DNA of 64,000 bases. Source: Chlorocebus sabaeus (Eukaryota; Chordata; Mammalia; Primates; Cercopithecidae). The stretch is taken from NCBI RefSeq assembly GCF_047675955.1, contig NC_132919.1, positions 66,320,816 through 66,384,815 of the forward strand, read 5' to 3'. The notes beneath the pieces were generated by a model. The model worked only from the letters and a program-made list of their open reading frames with translations, was not told the DNA's origin and did not search any database. The position numbers were made by a program, and so were the translations under genes. How positions within the stretch are numbered: position 1 is the stretch's first letter; every line of letters begins with the position of its first letter. This document shows, piece after piece, positions 35,101 to 40,770 of the stretch.

Positions 35101-37238
35101 TGGTGAGCAGCGCCAGGGGAATGAAAACAAACAACATAGGTTGGCCCGGGTCTTGGAAACCTCTCTAAAGAATCACTTGTGTTTTGTTTGAAGGCTCAAC
35201 CACAGGGATTATCTCTTGGAGTCTCCACATAGGTTCAGTGTTGCTGACCTCCAGCAGGTGAGAGTGTCATGCTTCCCCCGCCCAGATCTCCAGAGACCTC
35301 ATTCCCGGAGAAGTCAGCAGGGAAGATGGGAGGGGTGTCTGTAGTTTACTGAAGATAGCAGTCTGCAGCTTTTCTGCAGCTCAGGGTGGGTTGCCCTGCT
35401 GCCCCAGCTTCCTGGGCAGGGACGGATACCCCCAGCACCCTGGAATAAGCAAGCACTCCAGCAACCCCAGGATCACAAGAAGAGAGTTTGGAATACTCCT
35501 TTCTCCAGGGGGAGGGTACAGTGGAGTTGGGTCTCATCTGTGAGTCCCATTAGCCCTGAGTGACCTCAGTGCCCACGGGCTGGACGCTGGCACTGCTCAG
35601 TCTGACTCAGGGAGGTTTTCTTTTCTTGCCCACGTGGAAACTGGGGGTAGAAGTTCTCCAGGCAGGGTGCCATGGCGCCTCAGTGCAGGTGCTTGAAAGG
35701 CCTGGGGCCTCAGTTTACCAGCCCCCCACAGATCGCAGACAGGGTGTATGAAGGATTCCTACTTGCCCTCCGCAGATTGCAGACGGGGTGTATGAAGGAT
35801 TCCTCAAGGCCCTGATCGAATTCGCCTCCCAGCACGTCTACCACTGCGACCTGTGCACCCAGCGCGGCTTCATCTGCCAGATCTGCCGGCACCACGACAT
35901 CATCTTCCCCTTTGAGTTTGACACCACAGTCAGGTATGTGGGACACCCAGCCAGCCGTCTCCCAGCCCCACCCTTCCCCACACCCACAGCCTGGCCCAAG
36001 CACTCGGGGCAGCAGGCCTCGTTCTATGGGCAGGAGCGTATTGAACATCGGCTTTGTGCCGTGCCAAGGGATGGTGCAGTTGTTTGGGATGGCCCATGCC
36101 CTGGGCAGTCATGGCCAGCTCCGGTCCAGCTCAGGAGACAAGACAAGCTTTCCCAGGACTCCTCTGCCTCTACAGAACCATCTGTCTTCCTAGAGGTGGC
36201 TGCCGGCTCTCTGAGTGGAGCCTGCTGGAGCCACAGTGTATGCCTGGGTTGAGGAGGATTGTATGAGTTACTGCCCTGCGCTGCTGGCATGAGACCAGGC
36301 ACAAAGTGGGCACCTGGTGGGTGGTACCTGCCGCTCCCACTGCATCTGTTGCTGAAATGATCACTCTTGTTCCAGTTATTGCTCATTATCAGCAACCTCT
36401 CAATGGAAAAATTTGTCCAGACTTCCTGCAACCCACATGGGAGTGGAAAACTGAAGTGGCAACATTAGTTCTTTTTCTGTCGGTGTCCACTGGCCAGGAT
36501 TCAGCCCTGAATGGGCCTGGGGCTGAGTTTTTAAAATTATACCATCTTGGCTGGGCGTGGTGGCTCACGCCTGTAATCTGAGCACTTTGGGAGGCCAAGG
36601 CAGGTGAATCCCTTGAGGTCAGGAGTTCGAGACCAGCCTGGCCAACATGGTGAAACCTCATCTCCACTAAAAACACAAAAATAAGCCAGGTGTGGTGGTG
36701 GGCACCTGTAATCCCAGCTACTTGGGAGGCTGAGGCAGGGGAATCACTTAAATCTGGGAGGCAGAGGTTGCAGTGAGCCGATTTCATGCCACTACACTCC
36801 AGCCTGGGCAACAGAGCAAGACTCTGAAAAATAAATAAAATAAGCACATGTTTTTTAAATACAGGCAAGAAATCTTTAATGACTCTCAAGCAGCATTTAT
36901 AAAAAAATGCAGTAGGACAGAGAATATCAGTGTGCATTGTGTGACATATCAGTAAGCACTGTTTCGAGAATCGCCTGTTCCGGAATGGAGAGGTACAGTG
37001 TGCGTGCATGGGTTACACAGTACGTCACAGCCGTATCATGGGTTCTGGTCAAAAGCGCTGGCCAGCGTGGCCACAGGGCAACCTCCAGCCCAGCCAGCAC
37101 CAGCAGGTGTGCTGCTCTCTCCCCAGGTGTGCCGAGTGCAAGACCGTCTTCCACCAGAGCTGCCAGGCTGTGGTGAAGAAGGGCTGCCCCCGCTGTGCCC
37201 GCCGGCGCAAGTACCAGGAACAGAATGTTTTCGCCTGA
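5578..37238 (+). CDS. PLEKHM1: PLEKHM1, coding exons for residues 309-1056 (3' part of gene)
   Basis: Spliced CDS join(5578-5962,20206-20476,22129-23046,25625-25770,29931-30124,35194-35257,35776-35933,37127-37238). All junctions are AG/GT and the phases agree; 2248 nt give 748 codons plus TGA. Protein order: low-complexity linker, PH1 (about 534-625), LIR motif (W635-V638), PH2 (about 683-777), then a cysteine-rich Rubicon-homology/zf-RING_9 domain at the C-terminus. Known role: adaptor on late endosomes, lysosomes and autophagosomes that binds RAB7 through the C-terminal domain, LC3/GABARAP through the LIR, and HOPS; in human, loss causes osteopetrosis. The ARL8-binding RUN domain (residues 1 to about 200) lies upstream of the window. 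The coding length agrees exactly with the 1056-residue human protein, so the copy looks intact and is not the PLEKHM1P-type pseudogene. It sits in the same orientation as ARHGAP27 downstream. Confidence 0.97.
6225..6330 (-). mobile_element. MIR fragment
   Basis: CTTGGGTAAGTCACTTCAGC and CTCTCTGAACCTTTATTTTC. Confidence 0.65.
6346..6636 (-). mobile_element. Alu (AluS-like)
   Basis: Full length; target duplication ATTAAATTAATATTTTT. Confidence 0.92.
6709..7412. mobile_element. MER5-like hAT DNA transposon copy with Alu inside
   Basis: Terminal inverted repeats CTGTGCTGTCCAATATGG and (right end) TTCTATTGGACAGTGCTG. Non-autonomous; split by the Alu at 6885-7198. Confidence 0.75.
6885..7198 (+). 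mobile_element. Alu (AluJ-like)
   Basis: Old, diverged copy with a long interrupted A-rich tail, inserted inside the MER5-like transposon at 6709-7412. Confidence 0.9.
7428..7535 (+). mobile_element. Old Alu-related monomer fragment
   Basis: Diverged CCAGCTAGTTGGGAGGCTGA to GGCCAGGGTCAACATAG only. Confidence 0.6.
7948..8239 (-). mobile_element. Alu (AluJ-like)
   Basis: Full length but strongly diverged. Confidence 0.9.
8433..8977. mobile_element. Non-autonomous DNA transposon with Alu inside
   Basis: Imperfect terminal inverted repeats (CAGGAGTGTCCGATC at left; GTTGGACAAACTTCC at right). GGGCCACATT occurs near both ends. Family not named with confidence. Confidence 0.65.
8567..8872 (-). 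mobile_element. Alu (AluS-like)
   Basis: Full length; target duplication AATCTCATTATGTTTT/AATCTCATAATGTTTT; inserted in a DNA transposon. Confidence 0.92.
9729..10024 (-). mobile_element. AluY, Old World monkey type
   Basis: Full length in L1 sequence; target duplication TACTGTCTAGTTTTT on both sides. Confidence 0.95.
10203..10459 (-). mobile_element. Alu lacking its poly-A end
   Basis: Starts within the right arm at GAGTGCAGTGGTG without a T-run. Confidence 0.88.
10483..10782 (-). mobile_element. Alu (AluS-like)
   Basis: Full length; AAATTATGTT duplicated on both sides. Confidence 0.92.
10820..11058 (-). mobile_element. Alu (AluJ-like), 5' truncated
   Basis: T/C-rich tail then a diverged right arm; stops at GTTGCCCAGGCTAG. 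Confidence 0.88.
11456..12700 (-). mobile_element. Second L1 3' end on minus strand
   Basis: A new 3'UTR starts near 11480 and runs into ORF2-like sequence at 12600. More diverged than the previous element. Confidence 0.75.
13041..13232 (+). repeat. 64-bp minisatellite, three perfect-length copies
   Basis: Units 13041-13104, 13105-13168 and 13169-13232 have exactly 64 bases each and differ at only about three positions. Each starts AGCATCTTTGCTCACTAAGC and ends AGCT. It lies in a PLEKHM1 intron next to a rearranged segment. Confidence 0.95.
13262..13600 (-). mobile_element. Alu interrupted by 51-bp templated insertion
   Basis: AluS-like, 3' and 5' ends present; interruption at 13350-13400 described separately. 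Confidence 0.92.
13350..13400 (-). other. 51-bp templated inverted insertion inside an Alu
   Basis: The Alu at 13262-13600 is broken between its CCTCCCAG and ATTCTCCTGCCTC segments by 51 bases that match the reverse complement of 14885-14935 at 46 of 51 positions. About eight Alu bases are missing at the junction. Confidence 0.88.
13975..14200 (+). repeat. Arm A of inverted duplication (derived copy)
   Basis: The reverse complement of 16156-16390, with about 85-90% identity by eye and a few short indels. The first 168 bases are unique-type sequence; the last 58 are the 5' end of an Alu that stops abruptly at 14200. Confidence 0.9.
14143..14200 (+). mobile_element. Alu 5' fragment (carried by the inverted duplication)
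   Basis: Only GGCTGGGCATGATAGCTCAC to about GGCCAAAGCGGGTC; no tail. It did not insert by itself. Confidence 0.88.
14650..14880 (+). mobile_element. L2 3' end fragment
   Basis: CACCTACTATAAGCCAAGCA, ACCATGTTAGGTGGTAGG and CAACAGGACAGACAAAGGCC are typical L2 tail sequence. Confidence 0.65.
15331..15625 (+). mobile_element. Alu (AluS-like)
   Basis: Full length, tail AAAGAAAAAAAGG. Confidence 0.93.
15919..16210 (-). mobile_element. Alu (AluS/J-like), source of the duplicated fragment
   Basis: Full length; target duplication TGAATGTCCA at 15904 and 16211. Confidence 0.93.
16156..16390 (-). repeat. Arm B of inverted duplication (source copy)
   Basis: The reverse complement of 13975-14200. Here the Alu (15919-16210) is full length and flanked by target-site duplications TGAATGTCCA, so this is the original arrangement. 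Confidence 0.9.
16400..17394 (+). other. PLEKHM1 intron, unique
   Basis: GC-moderate sequence with no named repeat. A 232-codon frame at 16854-17552 runs from here into L1 sequence, so it is not a gene. Confidence 0.55.
17826..18117 (+). mobile_element. Alu inside MLT1 LTR
   Basis: Old copy directly followed head-to-tail by a second Alu. Confidence 0.9.
18118..18404 (+). mobile_element. Alu (AluS-like) inside MLT1 LTR
   Basis: Inserted at the A-tail of the preceding Alu. Confidence 0.92.
19490..19776 (-). mobile_element. Alu (AluJ-like) inside L1 3' end
   Basis: Imperfect target duplication GAATTGGACACTTTT/GAATTACATACTTT; L1 resumes at 19777. Confidence 0.9.
19865..20168 (+). mobile_element. 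Alu (AluS-like) just before a PLEKHM1 exon
   Basis: Full length; its tail ends 37 bases before the exon at 20206. Confidence 0.93.
20206..20476 (+). CDS. PLEKHM1: PLEKHM1 exon, residues 437-526 (linker before PH1)
   Basis: The acceptor is CCCAACAG| ending at 20205 and the donor ATGG|GTAGGT is at 20477. Phase 0 in, one base of the next codon out. It encodes KNKSWISEDDFYRP through KSFRVVHRRQM, the basic linker that precedes PH1. An Alu on the + strand ends only about 37 bases upstream of the acceptor, so the branch point must lie in the short unique stretch or in the Alu tail. The preceding intron is about 14.2 kb, the largest PLEKHM1 intron in the window. Confidence 0.94.
20901..21428 (-). 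mobile_element. 5'-truncated Alu split by another Alu
   Basis: Parts 20901-21083 and 21377-21428; target duplication ATCTGCTATTTGTT on both outer sides shows that truncation occurred at insertion. Confidence 0.88.
21084..21376 (-). mobile_element. Alu nested in an Alu
   Basis: Target AATTTTTGCATTTT/AATTTTTGCAATTTT. Confidence 0.9.
21465..21640 (-). mobile_element. 5'-truncated Alu
   Basis: Right arm only, ends at GGCTAATTTTTGTGGAGATG. Confidence 0.9.
22129..23046 (+). CDS. PLEKHM1: PLEKHM1 exon carrying PH1, LIR and PH2 (residues 527-833)
   Basis: A single 918-bp exon holds both pleckstrin-homology domains and the LC3-interacting region between them. PH1 runs from about 22149 to 22424 (KLGTVERRG start; the DEAEDWLDRVREAL C-terminal helix has the conserved PH tryptophan). 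The LIR core W-V-N-V is at 22452-22463, preceded by acidic residues EDE. PH2 is about 22596-22880 (AALWRDLVRKVLASY helix). The exon ends inside the first CxxC of the C-terminal zinc-binding domain (QGCFCA|GC). The acceptor is CTCCAG|GACTG. The donor CAG|GTGCCG departs from consensus at +3 to +6. Codon use is GC-rich, as is usual for this gene. The PH domains bind membrane phosphoinositides weakly; the LIR binds LC3/GABARAP. Confidence 0.96.
22452..22463 (+). other. PLEKHM1: LC3-interacting region (LIR) core of PLEKHM1, WVNV
   Basis: The four codons read Trp-Val-Asn-Val, a W-x-x-V LIR core, with Glu-Asp-Glu immediately upstream. It lies in the linker between PH1 and PH2. In the human protein this motif (residues 635-638) contacts LC3/GABARAP and couples autophagosomes to HOPS/RAB7 lysosomes. 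It anchors the residue numbering used here. Confidence 0.93.
23478..23640 (+). mobile_element. MER5A-like fragment in PLEKHM1 intron
   Basis: TGTCCAGTAGAACTTTCTGTG, then GTGGTTAAGCCATTGAATTT. Confidence 0.7.
23755..24115 (-). mobile_element. MIR split by an Alu monomer
   Basis: GTACTGGGCCAGCTGCTTTA through AGCTAGTAAGTGGCAGAGGC; resumes after the Alu at 24097. Confidence 0.7.
23950..24096 (-). mobile_element. Alu left monomer (FLAM-like) inside a MIR
   Basis: Target duplication AGAGGCAGAATT at 23938 and 24097. Confidence 0.85.
24116..25294 (+). other. PLEKHM1 intron, unique GC-rich
   Basis: I see no exon and no repeat I can name. Confidence 0.5.
25295..25475 (+). mobile_element. MIR
   Basis: CGCAGGCTCTGGAAACAGTC through TCAGCTGTAAAATAATGATAG. 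Confidence 0.75.
25625..25770 (+). CDS. PLEKHM1: PLEKHM1 exon, first part of C-terminal RH/zinc domain
   Basis: The acceptor is TCCCCAG| ending at 25624; the donor is CCG|GTAAGT at 25771. The exon encodes GCSRQIGFSFVRPKL through IIHNWDLTKRP. It completes one CxxC pair with the previous exon (C-A-G-C) and has a second (C-D-I-C), both expected zinc ligands of the Rubicon-homology/zf-RING_9 fold that binds RAB7. Phase is 1 in, 0 out, and the length is 146 bp. Confidence 0.95.
26076..26128 (+). repeat. (AGAT)n tetranucleotide microsatellite
   Basis: About twelve near-perfect AGAT/ATAG units in a PLEKHM1 intron; probably polymorphic. Confidence 0.95.
26129..26392 (+). repeat. Degenerate GGTAGG/GGATGGGT-type tandem repeat
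   Basis: A long purine-rich tract built of GGTAG, GGATG and GGTGAATG variants continues directly from the AGAT microsatellite, suggesting an older expansion of the same tetranucleotide that has diverged. Confidence 0.85.
26453..26470 (+). repeat. Poly-C tract
   Basis: Two C-runs are separated by a single G. Replication slippage and sequencing error are both likely here. Confidence 0.8.
26490..27130. mobile_element. Unnamed old repeat-like sequence split by AluY
   Basis: TAAGATAATACATGGTTATT and CACCATTATTAACATTTTGG recur in the genome as an old interspersed repeat, but I cannot name the family. Resumes at 27051 after the AluY. Confidence 0.4.
26738..27040 (+). mobile_element. AluY, Old World monkey type
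   Basis: Full length with a 20-base A tail; target duplication AGAAGCTTGG at 26728-26737 and 27041-27050. Has GGCTCAAGCC, CGAGGTGGCGGGC and GAGATCCGGCC. Confidence 0.96.
27131..28477 (+). other. PLEKHM1 intron, unique
   Basis: No exon or clear repeat; short MIR-like CTCATCTGTAAAAGGAGG near 27210. Confidence 0.5.
28478..29040 (+). mobile_element. MIR split by an L1 fragment
   Basis: CTCACATTTACTGGGGATGTG, then CCATTTTACAGAAGAGGAAAC; resumes with CCAGACTTCTAACCACTATG at 29012. Confidence 0.65.
28810..29007 (+). mobile_element. L1 ORF2 fragment inserted in a MIR, with flanking duplication
   Basis: AAGCCAGACTT occurs at both ends (28797-28807 and about 29007). A T-run follows the left copy, but the body (TTTCATTTCTATATATCAGC) reads as plus-strand L1 ORF2. 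Confidence 0.65.
29165..29335 (+). mobile_element. MIR
   Basis: CTCCATTTCCTCATCTAGAAA, GGTTGTTCTGAGGATGAAGG. Confidence 0.75.
29705..29840 (+). mobile_element. MIR upstream of PLEKHM1 exon
   Basis: CTGTACCATTTACAAGCTGG and CCATCTGTAAAATGAAGATAG; ends about 90 bases before the exon at 29931. Confidence 0.75.
29931..30124 (+). CDS. PLEKHM1: PLEKHM1 exon, helical part of RH domain
   Basis: The acceptor CATCCCCAG| ends at 29930; the donor AAGAG|GTGAGC is at 30125. It encodes [20 protein letters not shown] through GALKELSK, the alpha-helical section of the C-terminal domain. A MIR copy lies directly upstream, and a degenerate CA-repeat starts about 12 bases inside the downstream intron. Confidence 0.95.
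30136..30302 (+). repeat. Degenerate (CA)n/(GT)n repeat in PLEKHM1 intron
   Basis: Alternating CACA, TGCA and ACATGT blocks over about 165 bases begin only 12 bases after the donor of the exon ending at 30124. Many alternating purine-pyrimidine runs could adopt Z-DNA. Confidence 0.85.
30415..30790 (+). mobile_element. L2 fragment
   Basis: ACTGAGAACATGCTAAGCAC, CTTCCTGGAGGAAGTGACTT and GAATAGCACGCACAGGCC are L2 3' features. Confidence 0.65.
30791..32727 (+). other. PLEKHM1 intron, unique GC-rich
   Basis: Contains a 230-codon frame (31131-31823) with no recognisable domain and no consistent splice context; composition alone can explain it. Confidence 0.5.
32000..32090 (+). mobile_element. MIR fragment
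   Basis: CTTCTCTGGGTCCAGCTTTC and CCATCTATAAAATGGG. Confidence 0.55.
32728..33026 (+). mobile_element. Alu (AluS-like)
   Basis: Target duplication AAAAGACCACTCTG/AAAAGACCATTCTG. Confidence 0.93.
33027..34649 (+). other. PLEKHM1 intron, unique GC-rich
   Basis: No exon or named repeat seen. Confidence 0.5.
34650..34850 (+). mobile_element. MIR
   Basis: GTGCAGGCTCTGGAGCCAGG, CTAGCTGTGTGACCTCAGGC. Confidence 0.8.
34870..35030 (+). mobile_element. MIR/MIRb fragment
   Basis: GAGCTCGGCACCAAGTCAAA, GAGGTTGAGTAACTTGCCCA. Confidence 0.7.
35194..35257 (+). CDS. PLEKHM1: PLEKHM1 exon, 64-bp microexon-like segment of RH domain
   Basis: The acceptor is GTTTGAAG| ending at 35193 and the donor CAG|GTGAGA is at 35258. 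With two carried bases it gives 22 codons, RLNHRDYLLESPHRFSVADL followed by QQ. Its small size makes it dependent on flanking enhancers. The next intron is only 518 bp and contains the duplicated acceptor described in the findings. Confidence 0.94.
35721..35804 (+). repeat. PLEKHM1: 44-bp tandem duplication covering splice acceptor and exon 5' end
   Basis: Positions 35721-35760 and 35765-35804 align over 40 bases with four substitutions (period 44). Each copy has a pyrimidine-rich stretch, a CAG and the exon start ATYGCAGACRGGGTGTATG. The first copy therefore carries an apparently complete 3' splice site with AG at 35730-35731. Confidence 0.93.
35776..35933 (+). CDS. PLEKHM1: PLEKHM1 exon with CxxC cluster of RH zinc domain
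   Basis: The acceptor CCTCCGCAG| ends at 35775; the donor CAG|GTATGT is at 35934. It encodes IADGVYEGFLKAL through FEFDTTV and contains two CxxC pairs (C-D-L-C and C-Q-I-C) plus histidines, which are zinc ligands. The 5' 25 or so bases and the acceptor are preceded by a diverged 44-bp duplicate that supplies a competing acceptor at 35731. Confidence 0.95.
36549..36841 (+). mobile_element. Alu (AluS-like) in last PLEKHM1 intron
   Basis: Full length, tail of AAAATAAATAAAATAA type. Confidence 0.93.
37127..37238 (+). CDS. PLEKHM1: PLEKHM1 terminal coding exon and stop codon
   Basis: The acceptor CTCCCCAG| ends at 37126. The exon encodes CAECKTVFHQSC through KKGCPRCARRRKYQEQNVFA and ends with TGA at 37236-37238. 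The cysteines (CAEC, HQSC, CPRC) complete the zinc-binding domain. The basic RRRK run before the end is typical of the family. Confidence 0.97.
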
Positions 37239-37604
37239 GGCCCATCTGCTGACCCCGTTCTGAAGGCCGGGGGTGAGTGCGGCTCAGCCATCCCAGCTGG
37301 GTTTGCCATCAGCCCAGGAGACTTACCGTGTCACAGCTGTGTCCCCTTGTCAGGAAGACCCTCAGATGTGACCAGAGCACCGGCCTTCCAGAGAAAGCCC
37401 AGGAAGCCCCCGTGATGTCCCCTGGCCCCCTCACCACCCCTCTGCTGCAGGAGGCGTGGCCACCACCAGATGCTCCCTGTCTCCGGGCAGACAGGGCCTT
37501 TCACTTACCAGGCCCTGGCTCACCAGCGTCCCGGCACCTCTGTTAGGGCTGCCCAAACACTGTGGAAAGGAGGCTTGGGGAGCATTTTCAATTCCACATT
37601 CCTG

Positions 37605-37610
37605 ATTAAA
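37605..37610 (+). terminator. Candidate proximal poly(A) signal ATTAAA (PLEKHM1)
   Basis: ATTAAA is followed within 20-40 bases by a T-run and GGTGGGTTTTT, which would serve as a GU-rich downstream element. It would give a short 3'UTR of about 390 nt. Use is unproven. Confidence 0.35.
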
Positions 37611-39182
37611 AGGTCTAGTTTTTTAAGGTGGGTTTTTCCCATTCATATTTCAACAGAAAGTATTTTTTTATTCTTGATCCTACGCGAGTCACCCAAGAAA
37701 CCAAGACATTCTCACCCCCAGTGGGTGCACAGGAGCCACTCAGGCCTGGCCTAGAGGCAGCGGGTGGCTGGCGGGCAGGCCACTGCTGGGACAGGGCCTG
37801 TGGGCCCACCCAGTGCCTTTCCTTGGCCCTCACTACCAGTGCCAAACCGCCCCTTAGCAGGGCAGGGCCAGTCCTGGTGACCCCGCTTCCTCTCCGTCTC
37901 CTCTTTACTCCTCACCCCAGTGCGTCTCGCCTGCTGAGCACACCCCTTTCTCAGCGTCAGAGCCCCTAGCTCTTCTCTAGCCCGGGGCCTTGGCCCCATT
38001 AGGAGAAGGAGAAATGACTGGAAACCAGCACTGTCAGCACTTTGAGCCCTCCTTGGTTTAGGGAGGGTCACCGTCTTGCCCACCCCCTATCCCCGTGCCC
38101 TCCTCACCCCTCTACAGATAGGGGCGCTGCTGCAGATGCTCCAGGCCCACCTTGGTGGGTGCCTGGGGTCACACTCTGCCTGACTAACCCCTGCCAGGGC
38201 ACAGATAGGCAGGACTCCAGAGAGGGCAGGCAGCCATGCCCTGCATTGTGGAGAAGTGACCTGGTCCTTTGCCCTAAGCTGTGCGGGGCGTGCCGCGGAG
38301 CTGCCCTGTGGATGCAGCCGCAGCCTCACAAAGCCATGAATTCCCACAGCATCACTGAATTTGCCCAGCCAGGACACTGGAGACTGAAGAACTTCCCCGG
38401 AGCAGGACTGCCTTTGAAAGGGCCTTGAGGCTGGGGTGGGAGCCTGGAATTGTTTTCAAAGCGATGTTCAGACCCTCCAGGCTTTGGGGAAATGTGGGTT
38501 TGCTGGTCTCTCTGTCGCCATCCTCCACCTCTCCTGGACCCAGCAGGCCCTCAGTCCTAGCTGTCTTACCTGCGCTCAGCTTGGAGTCTGAGGCCTCAGG
38601 TGGAGATCCGCATGTCACTGTCAGAGATGAGCCCACCTCCACCCTTCCCTGGGGGCGATCAGCTGCTGAGTCACCCACCCAGCCTTGGAGCTGGATCCCT
38701 GTGCATCAGAACAGAGGCGGTGGTGGCAGGCAGGTGGAGGCTGCGCACAGCTTCTCCCGGTCATGGCGCACACCTGTGCCCGGACGCCAACGCCTCCTAA
38801 GCCAGGAGCTGGGTTTATGCACTGCCATGGCCCACATTAACGCTCCACCACAAGCCCGGCCTAGTCAGAGCCCTCATTGCCCCATCCCTGAGTGGGCAGG
38901 AGCCTGGCCTGAGGAGGGCTTGGGCCTGTGAGGATTCTCTCTGAAGGTGCCCTTGGAGGCAGCAGGGTTGAGGCCCTGAGGGGCCCATTCCCCAGAAGCC
39001 GCCAGTGCTTTCTGATGCGTTGACTCTTCCTGCCTCCCCTCCCGCAGAAAGGTAGTGCCCACACTATTTTTAAAATGTTATTTTATGCAATACACTGTTC
39101 CTAGTGAGCGGGGCTCTGGCCCTGAGGAGTCTTTGCAATGTATTGAAGGAATTGCTGCCGTGTGAGTTTTGAATGATTTTGC

Positions 39183-39188
39183 AGTAAA
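39183..39188 (+). terminator. Candidate distal poly(A) signal AGTAAA (PLEKHM1)
   Basis: AGTAAA is a known minor variant of AATAAA. It lies about 1.95 kb after the stop codon, with a downstream CT/GT-rich stretch. The position fits the human 3' end from memory. Confidence 0.55.
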
Positions 39189-39205
39189 GACCTGATCTTT
39201 CTCAT

Positions 39206-40097
39206 CACTGGTCTGGCTTCTGAATTCTAACACTGCCACTGCCGGGGAGGAGACCACCAGCCATCGTTACCATCTGTCAGGGGCCCCCACCCTCCTGTTA
39301 GTCCCTGGCACAGGGGAAGGCTTGGGAGGTCCGTGACAAACACTTGTAGGCAGAGGGCTTGCATGCCAGGAGTGGGCAGGGAGAAGAGAGTAAGAAAGCC
39401 ACCTTGCCAAGCCCAGCAGTCAGGGTCTCTGGGGAGGTGTACTCACACTTGTATAACAACTCAAGCTGATCCCATGCCGGTGGCTTCTTTTCCTGTGACT
39501 TAAATGTCAAAGCACAGACCCTTGACACTGGATCATGTGAAACCTCAGGATACAGGGGACATTTCTCAGAGGAGAAATAAATAAAGGAGAGTCGGGGCTC
39601 AGGAAAGATGGGTTATTTAAGCAGAGTCCCCGATTCAGGGCTCATGGTTTTAGGGCTCAAAATGACTTTTACTTGGCTGCTGACCTTCCTCAGAAGTTCC
39701 AGGAGAAGCCCAGGGGATCCCTCCAAGGGGAGGCCCACACTGCTGTCCATTTTAAGAACAGGAGCAGGAAACAGACTAATTCTCAGGGAAATCAGGTTGC
39801 AGTAAAATGGGATGGAAACAGACAACATTCAGGTCTGTGATTTCCTGTCCTTGAAGGTCCTTCTCAGATTACAAGGTGGCACCCTCTGCCCATCTAGGTG
39901 CCCTACCTTCCCCCAAGGGCCTCACCTCCCTCCAGGACGGTAGATGGTAGGCCCAGAGAAGAGAAGAGAAACTGGGGGAGGGAGGCCCAGTGGAGGGCCA
40001 TGGCATGTGACCTGGTGCTGCCCTGCCAGTGGGCTCAGGCCCTCTCCAGCCTCAGCAAAGCGCCTCTGAGGGTACCTGTATCCCTTTCTCCCCTCCT
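39206..40097 (+). other. Spacer between PLEKHM1 and ARHGAP27
   Basis: Unique DNA; AAATAAATAAAGG at about 39576 is A-rich but not followed by an obvious downstream element. Confidence 0.5.
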
Positions 40098-40233
40098 TTT
40101 TTTTTTTTTTTCTGATACAGAGTCTCACTCTGATGCCCAGGCTGGAGTGCAGTGGCGTGATCTTGGCTCACTGCAACCTCCACTTCCTGGGTTCAAGCAA
40201 TGCTCCTGCCTCAGCCTCCTGAGTAGCTGGGAC
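40098..40233 (-). mobile_element. 5'-truncated Alu
   Basis: Ends at GAGTAGCTGGGACTT; lies in the PLEKHM1-ARHGAP27 spacer. Confidence 0.9.
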
Positions 40234-40299
40234 TTCCCCTTCTCCTCTTCTGCCTGAAGGAGGATGGGTGGTTTGGAGATTCCAATCCAACCCCCAAGA

Positions 40300-40770
40300 G
40301 TTTATCACATAATATAAGTAGTCATAATAGCTGATATAGCCGGGCATGGTGGCTCACACCTGTAATCCCAGCATTTTGGGAGGCTGAGGAGGTTGGATCA
40401 TCCAAGGTCAGGAGTTCAAGACCAGCCTGGCCAACATGGTGAAACCCCGTCTCTACAAAAATACAAAAATTAGCTGGGCATGATGGTGCATACCTGTAAT
40501 CCCAGCTACTGAGGAAGCTGAGGCAGGAAAACCACTTGAACCCGGAGGCGGAGGTTGCAGTGAGCGGAGATCGCACTGCTGCACTCCAGCCTGGGCGTCG
40601 GTGAGACTCCGTCTTAAAAAAAAAATAGCTGATATATTGTGTGCGCTGGGCATGTGGTAAGCACTGCTTAGTGGACCTCATTTAATCCTCCCAATAATCC
40701 AGCGAAGTGGGTGTTACTATCCCGTTGATAGGAAAGAAAGCTGAGCTGCAGAGATAAGGCAGAGCTCCCA
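40300..40770 (+). mobile_element. MIR split by an Alu
   Basis: GTGCGCTGGGCATGTGGTAA and CTCATTTAATCCTCCCAATA to the right of the Alu. Confidence 0.65.
40339..40623 (+). mobile_element. Alu (AluS-like)
   Basis: Target duplication AATAGCTGATATA on both sides; splits a MIR. Confidence 0.93.

Larger units (their letters stand above)
37239..39205 (+). other. PLEKHM1: PLEKHM1 3' untranslated region (inferred extent)
   Basis: GC-rich, Alu-free sequence follows the stop codon for almost 2 kb. The end is inferred from an AGTAAA hexamer at 39183-39188 followed by a GT/CT-rich stretch (CACTGGTCTGGCTTCTG). The length agrees with the roughly 2-kb 3'UTR of the human gene as I remember it. No long ORF in it resembles protein. 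Confidence 0.7.

Noticed and set aside
36389..37009. 206-codon minus frame
   Set aside because: Mostly antisense Alu translation (typical SPRLECSG and SHHAQP strings).
1..37238. Possibility that this is a PLEKHM1 pseudogene copy
   Set aside because: Every exon junction is intact, phases agree, there is no premature stop, and total length from the LIR anchor equals the functional protein.
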